A stretch of DNA of 64,000 nucleotides, from positions 3,472,001-3,536,000 of the forward strand of contig NZ_LT629766.1 in the NCBI RefSeq assembly GCF_900105315.1, written 5' to 3'. This DNA comes from Brevibacterium siliguriense (GTDB taxonomy: Bacteria > Actinomycetota > Actinomycetes > Actinomycetales > Brevibacteriaceae). Under the pieces are notes generated by a model. It worked only from the letters and a program-made list of their open reading frames with translations. It searched no databases and was not told the DNA's origin. Positions 1 through 8,792 of this stretch are shown in pieces (position 1 is the stretch's first letter; each line of letters starts with the position of its first letter). The translations under genes and the position numbers were made by a program.

Positions 1-2
1 GG

Positions 3-1130
3 GGCAAGACCATGCCCAGCGAGCGACCGGGTCACCGGCTCATGGAGACGTGGCACCCCCTCGGCGTCGTCGGGGTCATCTCCGCATTCAATTTCCCCGT
101 GGCCGTGTACTCCTGGAACACGGCGTTGGCCTTGGTGGCCGGTGACGCTGTCGTGTGGAAGCCATCGGAGAACGCAGTGCTCGCAGCCCTCGGGGCACAG
201 TCCCTGCTTGCCCGGGCCGCCACCGAGGTGGGGGCACCGGGGAGCCTCGCACCCGTCCTCATCGGCGGTCGAGACATCGGCGATGCCATGGTCCGCGATG
301 ATCGGGTGGCCTTGGTCTCGGCGACGGGATCGGTGAGGATGGGCCGCGAGGTCGGACCCGTCGTGGCCGAGCGCTTCGGCAAGATCCTGCTCGAGCTCGG
401 CGGCAACAACGCCGCCATCGTCGCCCCGAGCGCCGATATCGATCTGGCATTGCGCGGTGTGGTCTTCGCGGCCGCCGGCACCGCCGGTCAGAGGTGCACA
501 ACCCTGCGGCGGCTCATCGTGCATGAGTCCATCGCCGATGAGTTCGTCGACAACGTCGTCGCTGCGTACAAGACGCTGAGCATCGGCTCGCCCACCGAGG
601 ACGGGGTGCTCGTGGGACCACTTATCAACTCGGGGTCGTTCGATGCTATGCAGGCCGCCCTCAAACAGGCCGAGGCGGAAGGAGGCGAAATCCTGTGCGG
701 AGGCAATCGGGTGCTCGCCGATGAACGTCCGGACGCTCACTATGTCGAGCCAGCCGTGGTGCGGATGCCCAGCCAGACCGCGGTGGTAAGGGAAGAAACG
801 TTCGCTCCGATCCTCTACGTCGTCACGTACTCCGATCTCGACGAGGCACTCGAGATCCACAATGGTGTGCCGCAGGGTCTTTCCTCGGCGATCTTCACAG
901 CTGAACTCGCCGAGTCCGAGAAGTTCCTGTCCCGCTCCGACTGCGGAATCGCCAACGTCAACATCGGAACCTCCGGAGCGGAGATCGGCGGCGCCTTCGG
1001 TGGCGAGAAGGAGACCGGCGGCGGACGGGAGTCGGGTTCGGATTCGTGGAAGGCCTATATGCGCCCGGCCACGAATACGATCAACTACTCCGACGAGCTG
1101 CCGCTGGCGCAGGGAGTCGAGTTCCTCTGA
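3..1130 (+). CDS. Aldehyde dehydrogenase, ALDH7-like (5' end cut by window)
   Basis: NAD(P)-dependent oxidation of an aldehyde to its acid. The reading frame is open from the first bases of the window (Gly-Lys-Thr precedes the first Met at 12), so this is the C-terminal ~375 residues of a ~500-residue enzyme. Visible are the cofactor-domain stretch ISAFNFP, the ELGGNN motif carrying the general-base Glu, and the catalytic Cys in GQRCTT. The HRLMETWHPLGVVGVIS stretch resembles ALDH7 enzymes that oxidise alpha-aminoadipate semialdehyde/piperideine-6-carboxylate in lysine breakdown (AmaB type); that substrate is inferred. The gene ends just before a long inverted repeat. Confidence 0.85.
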   Translation, partial: GKTMPSERPGHRLMETWHPLGVVGVISAFNFPVAVYSWNTALALVAGDAVVWKPSENAVLAALGAQSLLARAATEVGAPGSLAPVLIGGRDIGDAMVRDDRVALVSATGSVRMGREVGPVVAERFGKILLELGGNNAAIVAPSADIDLALRGVVFAAAGTAGQRCTTLRRLIVHESIADEFVDNVVAAYKTLSIGSPTEDGVLVGPLINSGSFDAMQAALKQAEAEGGEILCGGNRVLADERPDAHYVEPAVVRMPSQTAVVREETFAPILYVVTYSDLDEALEIHNGVPQGLSSAIFTAELAESEKFLSRSDCGIANVNIGTSGAEIGGAFGGEKETGGGRESGSDSWKAYMRPATNTINYSDELPLAQGVEFL

Positions 1131-1161
1131 GGAGCAGGGGTTCGGCAAGCGGGCGGAGGTC

Positions 1162-1229
1162 CTCAGTCAACGCGAAACTCGAAATAGTCGTCGCCAGTGA
1201 CGACTATTTCGAGTTTCGCGTTGACTGAG
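1162..1229. repeat. Perfect 31-bp inverted repeat
   Basis: Left arm 1162-1192 and right arm 1199-1229 are exact reverse complements around a 6-nt centre. The arms contain CGCGAAACTCGAAATAG and are more AT-rich than the surroundings. The element starts 32 nt after the aldehyde dehydrogenase stop, so it could act as a bidirectional terminator, but no T-run follows and the arms are much longer than a normal terminator stem. It could instead be a dispersed palindromic repeat; no second copy was noticed in this window. Confidence 0.85.
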
Positions 1230-1269
1230 CAAACCGGACGAGCGCGACGAAACAAAGTAGTCTGGTGGC

Positions 1270-1401
1270 ATGAGTGAGAATCCACTGTTGCCCGTTGCCT
1301 ACGATGTGATGTGGTCTGGCGTCGTCCTGCTGCTGCCGGTCGTCGGGCCGATCTGCTGGTTCGTCATCAAGTCGCAGTCAACGCATCGACAGCTGATGTG
1401 A
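1270..1401 (+). CDS. Small single-span membrane protein (43 aa)
   Basis: Unrecognised. An ATG at 1270 opens a 43-codon frame ending in TGA at 1401. The product has a short polar N-terminus (MSENPLLPVAYD), one hydrophobic segment of about 20 residues (VVLLLPVVGPICWFVI) and a short basic tail (KSQSTHRQLM), as expected for a one-pass inner-membrane micropeptide. The ribosome-binding site is weak (a GGTGGC-like stretch), so support rests on the hydrophobic pattern and the otherwise empty space. Bases 1402-1566 hold nothing recognisable. Confidence 0.4.
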   Translation: MSENPLLPVAYDVMWSGVVLLLPVVGPICWFVIKSQSTHRQLM

Positions 1402-1566
1402 GTTCCGTTGCGCTGCCCAGATAGTTCGGATTTCGAGCGTCTACCATCGGTCGACACCCGCTTTCTGCGTTTATGGGCACACCGGGCGACCGATGCTGCG
1501 GGACTTCGAACGATCAGACAGGTGCGTGCAAACGCCGAAACTGAGGAAGAACTGATCGGCGAACCG

Positions 1567-1598
1567 GTCGGCCGGAGATCACTAGCTCTCCGGCCGAC
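1567..1598 (-). terminator. Stem-loop downstream of the alcohol dehydrogenase operon
   Basis: GTCGGCCGGAGA (1567-1578) pairs perfectly with TCTCCGGCCGAC (1587-1598) around an 8-nt loop. It lies 13 nt after the alcohol dehydrogenase stop on the minus strand. No T-run follows, so it is a terminator-like hairpin rather than a textbook intrinsic terminator. Confidence 0.5.
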
Positions 1599-1610
1599 GG
1601 CGTCTCATGC

Positions 1611-2708
1611 TCAGAATTCGATGATCGGTTTGAGTGTCGCACCCGTCGCCGAATCGGCGAATGCTCGGTTGATATCGGAGAAGTCGTAGGTCTTGATGAG
1701 TTCGTCGAAGGGGAAGCTCCCCTCTTCGTGAAGCGCGATCAGACGAGGGATGAACTCCTGCGGAACGGCGTCGCCTTCACAGACCATGCTGATCGTCATT
1801 CCGCTGGTCAGTCGAGTGCCAACATCGATCGTCGCCTCGGTGCCCAGCTTCGCAGCTCCCACCAAGGCGCCGTGGCCCAATGTCTTCAAGGAGTCCGTCA
1901 TCTGCCGGAACACTGCCGGAATCCCCGTGGTGTCCAGCGCAAATTCGGCTCCCCCACCGGTGATCTCCCGAACAGCAGCCACCGGCTCAGTCGTCGTGGA
2001 ATTCACCGTGTGCGTGGCACCGAGGCTCGTGGCGAACTCCAGACGGCTGTCGAGCACATCGACCATGATCACCGTCGATGCTCCGGCCGCCCGGGCCGCC
2101 AGCAAAGCGGCCATCCCGACGGCGCCGCTTCCGAAGATAGCAACCGAGGATCCCGGAGTGGGTCGGAGGACGTTGAGCATTGCCCCGGAACCGGTCATGA
2201 TTCCACATCCCAGAGGCCCCAGCAGGGACAGCGGAGCATCCGCCGGCACCTTCACCACTCCGTGCGCGGCGACGTTCGCGTGGGAGGCGAACGAGGACTG
2301 TCCGAAGAAGTGGGAACTGATGGTCTCACTTCCATCCGACAGCGACGTCGACCCGTCCGGGCGGGTCCCCGCGAAGTTCCGGGCGAAGAAGTCGGCACAG
2401 TACATCGGGTGTCCTGACAGGCACATCGTGCACGCTCCGCAGAACGCCGGGCCCAGCACCACCTTGTCTCCGGGCTCGAGACCGATGACGTCCGACCCGA
2501 CCGTCTCGACCACGCCTGCACCTTCATGTCCGAGAACAGCCGGAAGCGGAACCGGATACCACTGATCTCTGACGATGGCATCCGTATGGCAGACGCCGGA
2601 GGCGACCATGCGCACGCGCACTTCGTTCGAATGTGGTTCGTCGATCTCCAGCTCACGGATCTCCAGGTCCGTGTCTGGTCCGACTGCCACTGCTGCTTGT
2701 ACCTTCAT
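1611..2708 (-). CDS. Zinc-dependent alcohol dehydrogenase, aryl/allyl-alcohol type
   Basis: Medium-chain dehydrogenase/reductase of 365 residues oxidising a primary alcohol to an aldehyde with NAD(P). Catalytic-zinc residues are in GVCHTD and GHEGAG; the structural zinc is bound by four cysteines in CGACTMCLSGHPMYC (about residues 90-105). A Rossmann motif (IFGSGAVGMAA) sits near residue 195. It resembles benzyl-alcohol and geraniol dehydrogenases, but the substrate is not settled by sequence. Its ATG overlaps the upstream CoA-ligase stop by 4 nt (ATGA), making it the third gene of a translationally coupled operon. Confidence 0.9.
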   Translation of the reverse strand: MKVQAAVAVGPDTDLEIRELEIDEPHSNEVRVRMVASGVCHTDAIVRDQWYPVPLPAVLGHEGAGVVETVGSDVIGLEPGDKVVLGPAFCGACTMCLSGHPMYCADFFARNFAGTRPDGSTSLSDGSETISSHFFGQSSFASHANVAAHGVVKVPADAPLSLLGPLGCGIMTGSGAMLNVLRPTPGSSVAIFGSGAVGMAALLAARAAGASTVIMVDVLDSRLEFATSLGATHTVNSTTTEPVAAVREITGGGAEFALDTTGIPAVFRQMTDSLKTLGHGALVGAAKLGTEATIDVGTRLTSGMTISMVCEGDAVPQEFIPRLIALHEEGSFPFDELIKTYDFSDINRAFADSATGATLKPIIEF

Positions 2709-4240
2709 TGCTGTTCATCTCCTACTATCGGATTGCCGAGTTCGCGTCGCATGATCTTGCCCGAGGATGTAGTCGGCAGGGACTGCCGGAAGTACACCCG
2801 TCGAGGCCTCTTATAGGCGGCCAATCGGTCGGCGCAGAATTTCAGGATGTCCTCCACCGTTGTCGTCGCCCCTTCCCGCAGGATGATGTGCGCAACTGCG
2901 ATCTCTCCTTTGACCTCATCGGGTTGCCGGCCCACGGCGACCAGTGCCACGTCTTCGTGTTCGGCAATGACCCGCTCGATTTCCGCGGGGTAGACGTTGT
3001 AGCCGCCCGTGAAAATCACATCCTTGAGCCGGTCGACGATGCGAACATGCCCAGTGTCGTCCAGTGTTGCGACGTCTCCGGTGTGAAGCCAGCCTTCGGA
3101 GTCGATGGTCTCGGTCGTGGCTTCGGGATTACCGAAGTAGCCGAGCATGACCAGCGGTCCACGAACGACGAGTTCCCCGGGCTCTCCGTTCGGCACTGTC
3201 GAGGCTGAGCCGTCCATGGGCACGATTGCCAGATCCATGGTCGGCAGAGACACGCCGATGGATCCCGGAGCTGACGGTGCACACGCCGAATGCGTTGTGC
3301 CCAGGCCCGAGACTTCGGTCATACCCCATAATTCGAGAAGCGGTGCGTGAGTCAGAGACTCCCATTTCTCGATCACGATCGGAGAGAACGTCTGTCCTCC
3401 CACGGTGGAGACTCTGAGACTGCGGAAGTCCGTGGATTCCACCTCGTGGCGGGCAAGCATCATCGCATACATAGCGGGCACACCTTCGACGACAGTGATT
3501 TTCTCCGCCTCGATCGTCTTCAGCACATCGACTGCATCGAAGCGCTCCTTGAGCACCACCGTGCCGCCAGCCAACAAAGTGCCGTTGACCGCGACATTGC
3601 CGTACACATGGGCCAGAGGCAGAGCGCTGAAGACGATGTCCGAAGCGACCTTGCCATGCATCGTGGCGGTATATGCGCAGTTGAGGAGTACACTCTGCAG
3701 GCTCTGCATCGCCCCCTTCGGATGACCTGTGGTACCCGAGGTGTAGCCGATACTGCCGAGTTCGGTCGGTCCCCTGTCGACCTCAGGGATCTCAAAATTC
3801 GAAGCCTCGTCGACCAGCCGATCCCAGTCTGCGTCCAAGGTCACCATGAATTCGAGACCCGTCTGGGACAGGTGCGATCGGATACGCTCGGCTTCGGCGG
3901 CTCCGATGAACAGGCCCACGGCCGCGCAGTCGCTGAGAACGAAGCTCAGCTCCGGCCCACTGAGCATCACATTGATCGGGTTGACCACGCCTCCGGCCTT
4001 GAGGATCCCGTGATACGTCGTCAGCCAGCGCATACTGTTCTGACCGAAGAGAGAGACCACTTGTCCGCGCTCGAGGCCAAGGTCGAGCAGCGCCGAAGCG
4101 ACTGCATTCGACTTTTCATCGAGTTCGCTATAGGTGAACGACCCTTCGTCTGTGATAAGGGCAATTGCCTCCGGAGTGGTCTGTGCAGCGTAGGGCAGCA
4201 ACTCCGCCAGACTCACTCGTGGGCGCGAGTGCACGGTCAT
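2705..4240 (-). CDS. AMP-forming acyl-CoA ligase
   Basis: ANL-superfamily ligase of 511 residues converting a carboxylic acid, ATP and CoA to acyl-CoA. The P-loop is GYTSGTTGHPKGA, the adenylate/hinge region LHTGDVATLDDTGHVRIVDRLKD, followed by FTGGYNVYPAEIE, and the C-terminal catalytic lysine is in TSSGKIMRREL. The start was placed at MTVHSRP (4240) because that ATG shares a base with the upstream dehydrogenase stop (TGATG); a longer in-frame extension would run through that gene. It sits between an aldehyde dehydrogenase and an alcohol dehydrogenase, so it probably activates the acid they produce. Confidence 0.92.
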   Translation of the reverse strand: MTVHSRPRVSLAELLPYAAQTTPEAIALITDEGSFTYSELDEKSNAVASALLDLGLERGQVVSLFGQNSMRWLTTYHGILKAGGVVNPINVMLSGPELSFVLSDCAAVGLFIGAAEAERIRSHLSQTGLEFMVTLDADWDRLVDEASNFEIPEVDRGPTELGSIGYTSGTTGHPKGAMQSLQSVLLNCAYTATMHGKVASDIVFSALPLAHVYGNVAVNGTLLAGGTVVLKERFDAVDVLKTIEAEKITVVEGVPAMYAMMLARHEVESTDFRSLRVSTVGGQTFSPIVIEKWESLTHAPLLELWGMTEVSGLGTTHSACAPSAPGSIGVSLPTMDLAIVPMDGSASTVPNGEPGELVVRGPLVMLGYFGNPEATTETIDSEGWLHTGDVATLDDTGHVRIVDRLKDVIFTGGYNVYPAEIERVIAEHEDVALVAVGRQPDEVKGEIAVAHIILREGATTTVEDILKFCADRLAAYKRPRRVYFRQSLPTTSSGKIMRRELGNPIVGDEQQ

Positions 4241-5682
4241 CAGCCCACCTTTTCGGCGGTCCGGTTGAGGGTGATGGTCTGGTGGTTGGTGTACTCCGCG
4301 AGTCCCGCCAGACCGTTCTCTGCACCGATGCCGGATTGCTTGTGTCCGCCGAAGACCTGGTGAGGCGAGTATTCGTGGACTTCGTTGAGCCATACGGTCC
4401 CTGCGTCTAGCTGTCGGCCGATCCGTTCGACGGCTTCGAGGTCATTGCCCCAGACTGTTGCGCCAAGCCCCCAGTCGGAGTGATTGGCCCGTCGGACAAC
4501 ATCGGCTTCGTCCCGCCAGGAGACGAGAGGAAGAATCGGACCGAAGGGCTCTTCGGCCATGATTCGCGAATCTTCCGGTGGATTGTCGACGAGGGTGACC
4601 GGGACGAACCAACCTTCAGCAGTCACGTCGATCTCTCCGCCCAGCGCAAAGGTGAATCCCTTGGCTCTGCAGTCATCGAAGTATTCAGTTACCTTCTCCA
4701 ACTGCGGCCGGTTCTGGATTGGACCCAGCTGAGACTCGGGGTCAGTTCCCGGGCCGACGACCACTGTGCGCGCATATTCGACAAGGCTGTCGCGAACGTC
4801 AGCATAGACGTCCTCATGGATGTAGATCCGCTTGGCAGCATTGCAGAACTGAGCGTTGTTCTGGAAAGCAGCCCAGAAGATCTGCGGTGCGACCGTGCTC
4901 GGGTCGACGTCAGGCAGGACGATCGCGGGATCGTTGCCGCCCAGCTCCAGTGTCACTCGTTTGAGAGTTTTCGCCGCTGATGCCATCACATGCTTGCCGG
5001 TCTCGGTGTTCCCTGTGAAGGCGATCTTGTCGATCTTCGGGTGGGCAGTCATCAGCTTGCCCAGGTCATCATCGCCGTTGAGGACGCTGAAGACTCCGGC
5101 CGGCACCAGATCCTGCACGATGTCGACGAGCGCCATATCACACAGAGGTGTGAAGGGAGAGGGCTTGACGATGATCGAGTTTCCGGTGACCAGCGCGGGG
5201 GCGATCTTCCAGACCGCCAGCAAGATCGGAAAATTCCAGGGAACGATCGCACCGACAACGCCCAGCGGGGTGTGCCGAGTAATGACCTTCCTGTCGGGCG
5301 TATCTTCGAGTACCTCTTCCGGAAGCTCCTGCTTGGCGATCTCACGGAACCACGCGATGCTGCCGTGGACCTCCCACTCGGCCATCGCTCGCGGTTTGCC
5401 CTGTTCCTTGGTGAGCAGAGCCATCATCTCGTCCGCGTGTTCTTCGAGACGATCCGCGATGGCCGAGACGATCGACTGTCGCTCTGCAAGCGGAGTCGAC
5501 GACCAGGCCGGAAACGCCGCCTGCGCAGCAGCGACGGCCTCATCGAGGTCGGCACCAGTGGCCACAGGAACCCGGGTGAACTCTTTCCCTGTGGCGGGAT
5601 CGAACACAGGGGCAGTTGACTCGGAGAGTCGTCTTTCGCCGTTGATGATATTGGCGTATTCGGTATTGAGTGCGCTTGGCAT
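4240..5682 (-). CDS. Aldehyde dehydrogenase family protein
   Basis: NAD(P)-dependent aldehyde dehydrogenase of 480 residues. The core has PLGVVGAIVPWNFP, the nucleotide loop FTGNTETGK, the general base in ELGGNDP, and the nucleophilic Cys in NNAQFCNAAKR (the usual GQxC Gly is Ala). FGPILPLV and KQSGIGAENG complete the family signature. A strong AGGAGG lies 6 nt before the ATG at 5682. First gene of the operon ALDH - CoA ligase - ADH, overlapping the ligase by one base. A palindrome at 5768-5786 in its upstream region is a candidate activator site. Confidence 0.93.
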   Translation of the reverse strand: MPSALNTEYANIINGERRLSESTAPVFDPATGKEFTRVPVATGADLDEAVAAAQAAFPAWSSTPLAERQSIVSAIADRLEEHADEMMALLTKEQGKPRAMAEWEVHGSIAWFREIAKQELPEEVLEDTPDRKVITRHTPLGVVGAIVPWNFPILLAVWKIAPALVTGNSIIVKPSPFTPLCDMALVDIVQDLVPAGVFSVLNGDDDLGKLMTAHPKIDKIAFTGNTETGKHVMASAAKTLKRVTLELGGNDPAIVLPDVDPSTVAPQIFWAAFQNNAQFCNAAKRIYIHEDVYADVRDSLVEYARTVVVGPGTDPESQLGPIQNRPQLEKVTEYFDDCRAKGFTFALGGEIDVTAEGWFVPVTLVDNPPEDSRIMAEEPFGPILPLVSWRDEADVVRRANHSDWGLGATVWGNDLEAVERIGRQLDAGTVWLNEVHEYSPHQVFGGHKQSGIGAENGLAGLAEYTNHQTITLNRTAEKVG

Positions 5683-5767
5683 TTCGGCCTCCTTGCTCGA
5701 TGGCGGGGCAGTCGGCCCCGCGTCTTCTCATTGCACTTCAACGCTATGGCGCACCTCCCACCATGAG

Positions 5768-5786
5768 GTGTTCGGATTGCGAACAC
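5768..5786. promoter_or_regulatory. Candidate activator site GTGTTCG-N5-CGAACAC
   Basis: A perfect palindrome with 7-bp arms and a 5-bp spacer lies between the AcoR-like regulator gene and the aldehyde dehydrogenase operon, about 86 nt upstream of the dehydrogenase start. Position and symmetry fit an upstream activating sequence for a Fis-type HTH dimer. That the adjacent regulator binds it is inferred. Confidence 0.55.
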
Positions 5787-5824
5787 TTCTTCACAGCGCC
5801 GGCGTACACAGGAGGACGAGCAGC

Positions 5825-7558
5825 TCAGCTCTCGATGCGATAACGACGCAAGCGCTTATAGAGGGTCGTCCGTCCGAGTCCCAGGTCTTCGGCCGCCTGT
5901 TTCCGATTGCCGTCGGTTGCCGCGAGTGCTTCGAGAATCGCCTTCCGTTCAATTTGCTCCAGCCTGGTGAGTCCGCTGACTTCGGGGTACCGATGGGTGA
6001 GGGGAATATCGGCTAGTGTGATGTCGCCGATGCTTCGACCGCGTGCGGCTGCATTGAGTACGGCGTTCAGCTCGACCAGATTGCCCGGCCAGTCCTGCCG
6101 GCTGAGCACCTCAAGTGCGCTGGGAACGACCCGAAGACTCTGCAGAGGCTCCCTGTGGTCCAGAGGCTGTCTACGATTGAGGTTCGAGATCTTCACGACG
6201 GCATCTTTGATGATGGCCCCGAACTGCAGCCGTTGATCGCGCAGTGCCGGGAGAGTCTCAGATCTCGTGACAGTTGCTCGCAGCGACCGCAGTTCCGGGT
6301 TGTCCTGTGCCGTCGTGTCGCACACGAGCACGACATGGCCGGAGAACTCATTGACCGTCTGTCGCACGAGTGTCGCGACTGCCGAGTTGAGAACGTCGAC
6401 ATTGTCGAAGACGAGGACACCGGTGGAACACCTCGCCAGCTCGATTATGGCAGATGGGTCCGTCGGCTCGGCCGCGAACTTCTCGGCGCAGTCGAGGTAG
6501 TCGAAAGCGGTATGCGTCAGCGAGTCGGTACTGTCCAGACCGGCCAGTTCTGCAGCTATGGACCTGGCTCTGGTCGTCTTCCCGGTTCCCGGTTCACCGC
6601 ACACCAGCACTCGAGTGACCGCTTCCGCAGTCTGCTCGGGCATCGGGGGCAGGATTGCGCCATCGAATCGTCTGGTCCGACTGGTGGATCGGTAGTGCGA
6701 AACGGCATCCGCATCGAGTTCGAGTTCGACGATCACTCCTCGGTCGCTGCCGGTGACAACGTCGATGCGAGCTCGAACCTCGGCACCCGACGCCAGAGTG
6801 AGCATCGTGGTACCGCTCTTTCCGGACTGTGGAGCCGCGGCGAACATTCGCACGAGTGCCATGTCTTCTTCGCACAACAGGTCCCTAGCCAGTGAGTTGC
6901 TCAATTCCAGATCATTACCGAATGCAGCGACAGCTGCGTGCGAACGGGCTGTTCGCGTCTGGAACTCAGAGAACACGAGCTGATCTGAAAGCCTTGACCC
7001 GCAGCGGAGCCGGTCGGCGATGCCCGTGACCGCACGCAGGAGGAACGGTTTGAGCAGATCGTTTTCATGCTCGACGGGACCTGTGATGTCGAGAACGCCT
7101 TCGATCCGTCCGGTGATGGGGTGGATCACGGGAGCCCCGAAACACGAGAACACCCGGAGTGCTTCAAGGAAGTGTTCGGTCCCCGAAACTGACACAGGTC
7201 GCCCGGTCTCGAAGGTCGTGGCCAGCGAATTCGTGCCGCTGACGCTCTCAACATACTGTGCGCCGGGGACTGCTTTCACCCGCTCGAGCGTCTGGGCCGG
7301 GGCTCGGCCACCGACACGTCGGTCGACGATGCGCGCGGAACGATCTGCCAGCAAAACTGAAAAGCGAGTGTCCAAAAGGTCGCTGGCCAGTGCGTCGAGG
7401 ACAGGGCCTGCGGCATGCCGCAGGCGGCTCTTAACGTCGATATCCGTGATGACCGGATCCTTGACTTCCATTCCGTGGTCCAAGCCGCTGAGCGCGACTC
7501 TCGTCCACGCCTGCTCGATCTCGGGACGCAGACCTGCGCCTTCGGCTGGTGTCGACAT
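5825..7558 (-). CDS. AcoR-type transcriptional regulator (GAF, degenerate AAA+, Fis HTH)
   Basis: A regulator of 577 residues. The N-terminal two-thirds carries a GAF-like sensor (VESVSGTNSLATTFETGRP about residues 125-145, then FGAPVIHPITGRIEGVLDITGP). Next comes an ATPase-like region with Walker A GEPGTGKTT near residue 335 and a weak Walker B (VLVFDNVD). The end is a Fis/HTH_8 domain (GNRKQAAEDLGLGRTTLYKRL). The sigma-54 contact motif GAFTGA is not present. The ATG at 7558 follows GGAGAGAAG. It precedes the alcohol/aldehyde operon on the same strand and is its probable activator. Confidence 0.85.
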   Translation of the reverse strand: MSTPAEGAGLRPEIEQAWTRVALSGLDHGMEVKDPVITDIDVKSRLRHAAGPVLDALASDLLDTRFSVLLADRSARIVDRRVGGRAPAQTLERVKAVPGAQYVESVSGTNSLATTFETGRPVSVSGTEHFLEALRVFSCFGAPVIHPITGRIEGVLDITGPVEHENDLLKPFLLRAVTGIADRLRCGSRLSDQLVFSEFQTRTARSHAAVAAFGNDLELSNSLARDLLCEEDMALVRMFAAAPQSGKSGTTMLTLASGAEVRARIDVVTGSDRGVIVELELDADAVSHYRSTSRTRRFDGAILPPMPEQTAEAVTRVLVCGEPGTGKTTRARSIAAELAGLDSTDSLTHTAFDYLDCAEKFAAEPTDPSAIIELARCSTGVLVFDNVDVLNSAVATLVRQTVNEFSGHVVLVCDTTAQDNPELRSLRATVTRSETLPALRDQRLQFGAIIKDAVVKISNLNRRQPLDHREPLQSLRVVPSALEVLSRQDWPGNLVELNAVLNAAARGRSIGDITLADIPLTHRYPEVSGLTRLEQIERKAILEALAATDGNRKQAAEDLGLGRTTLYKRLRRYRIES

Positions 7559-7906
7559 CACGCTTCTCTCCTTCGAGTGCGATCCGAGACGATCCAGGCA
7601 ACGTCGGTCCCGGACGTCCATGAGTTCGTGTCGGCTGCCGTCCGATATCCGACACAGCAGTCGAGGTTGGCCATATATCAGCCCGACGTCACTGCGTTCC
7701 GAATCAAACTGGACCGACCCGGCAGGCAGCTTCCCGGAGCAGACGCGGGGCTCTCGCAGCGAGCCCGCTTGTATGTCCGCTCCGTGGGCAGGTCACCCAA
7801 TTGGGAACTCTGTCAATTTGATCACTACCCTATCCTCGACTGCGGCGGACTCAAGAACAAACGACTAAAGTTGGTTTTGAGTCCGGACAAACCGAAGGAG
7901 ACCCCT
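7559..7906. other. Divergent intergenic region, regulator / map
   Basis: This 348-bp stretch separates the divergent regulator and methionine aminopeptidase genes and must hold both promoters. It is visibly less GC-rich toward 7800-7890. I could not assign convincing -35/-10 pairs, and no convincing gene or operator stands out. GAAGGAGACCCCT just before the GTG at 7907 is a clear ribosome-binding site. Confidence 0.5.
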
Positions 7907-8674
7907 GTGATTGAGCTGAAGACGCCCGTCGAGATCGACAAGATGGCGGTGACCGGCCGTTTCATTGCGAAGACCTTGGCTGAGCTGACCTCGATCGCAG
8001 AACCGGGCATGGACATCATGCACCTGGAGAAGACCGCCCGGAAGCTCATCGACGATGCCGGCGCGAAGTCCTGCTACTGGGACTACGCACCATCCTTCGG
8101 CTCCGGCCCATTCCGCAACGTCATCTGCCTGTCCGTCAACGACGGCGTCCTCCACGGCAGACCCCACAGCTATGTGCTGAAGGACGGCGACCTGCTCACC
8201 CTCGACTTCGCAGTGTCCATCGACGGCTGGGTTGCCGACGCCGCCCGCTCCACCATCGTCGGCAACGGCAGCGAAGAGGACCAGCGCCTCATCGACACCA
8301 CCTGGGCCGGCCTCGAAGCCGGAATCGGTGCCGCCCAAGCCGGCAACCGCCTCGGCGATATCTCGAAGGCCATCGGCGACGTCGCCGATTCCCACCGCAT
8401 CCCCGTCAACCTCGACTTCGGCGGACACGGCCTCGGCCACACGATGCACGAGGACCCGCACGTGCCCAACCGCGGCAAGGGCGGTCGTGGGCTCGTCCTC
8501 AAGCCCGGCCTGACCCTGGCAATCGAGCCGTGGTGGTCCTTCACGTCGAAGAAGCTCTCAGTCGACAAGGACGGCTGGACCCTGCGCCTGGCCGATGGTT
8601 CGAATGGTGCCCATTCGGAGAACACTATCGCCATCACCGAGGATGGTCCCCGAATCCTCACCATGCTCGACTGA
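7907..8674 (+). CDS. map: Type I methionine aminopeptidase
   Basis: Removes the initiator Met from nascent cytosolic proteins. The 255-residue protein shows the pita-bread fold landmarks: NVICLSVNDGVLHG; metal-ligand Asp residues in LLTLDFAVSIDGWVADAARS; the His in GGHGLGHTMHEDPHVPN; the Glu in LAIEPWW; and the last Glu in GAHSENTIAI. The start is GTG at 7907, six nt after GGAG; longer in-frame extension upstream lacks a ribosome-binding site. A hairpin with a short T-run follows at 8701. Confidence 0.95.
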   Translation: MIELKTPVEIDKMAVTGRFIAKTLAELTSIAEPGMDIMHLEKTARKLIDDAGAKSCYWDYAPSFGSGPFRNVICLSVNDGVLHGRPHSYVLKDGDLLTLDFAVSIDGWVADAARSTIVGNGSEEDQRLIDTTWAGLEAGIGAAQAGNRLGDISKAIGDVADSHRIPVNLDFGGHGLGHTMHEDPHVPNRGKGGRGLVLKPGLTLAIEPWWSFTSKKLSVDKDGWTLRLADGSNGAHSENTIAITEDGPRILTMLD

Positions 8675-8700
8675 TCGAGCTCCCGCACTCTGTGCGCGAG

Positions 8701-8735
8701 GGGCGCCCGACGAACTCATCGTCGGGCGTCCCTTT
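8701..8735 (+). terminator. Intrinsic terminator after map
   Basis: GGGCGCCCGACGA (8701-8713) pairs with TCGTCGGGCGTCCC (8719-8732) with one bulged base around a 5-nt loop, followed by TTT. It lies 27 nt after the map stop and before radA. Confidence 0.75.
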
Positions 8736-8792
8736 GCGTCTGCCGTCGCTCCTCCGGACTCCCATGTCAGTGGCCCGTGCCAGAATTGCGGT

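Noticed and set aside
1408-1689. A 93-codon plus-strand frame after the 43-aa gene
   Set aside because: No ribosome-binding site or recognisable motif, and it overlaps the end of the alcohol dehydrogenase on the other strand and its terminator.
5683-5824. A sigma-54 promoter for the aldehyde dehydrogenase operon
   Set aside because: No GG-N10-GC -24/-12 element was seen and the regulator lacks GAFTGA, so a sigma-70-type promoter is likelier.
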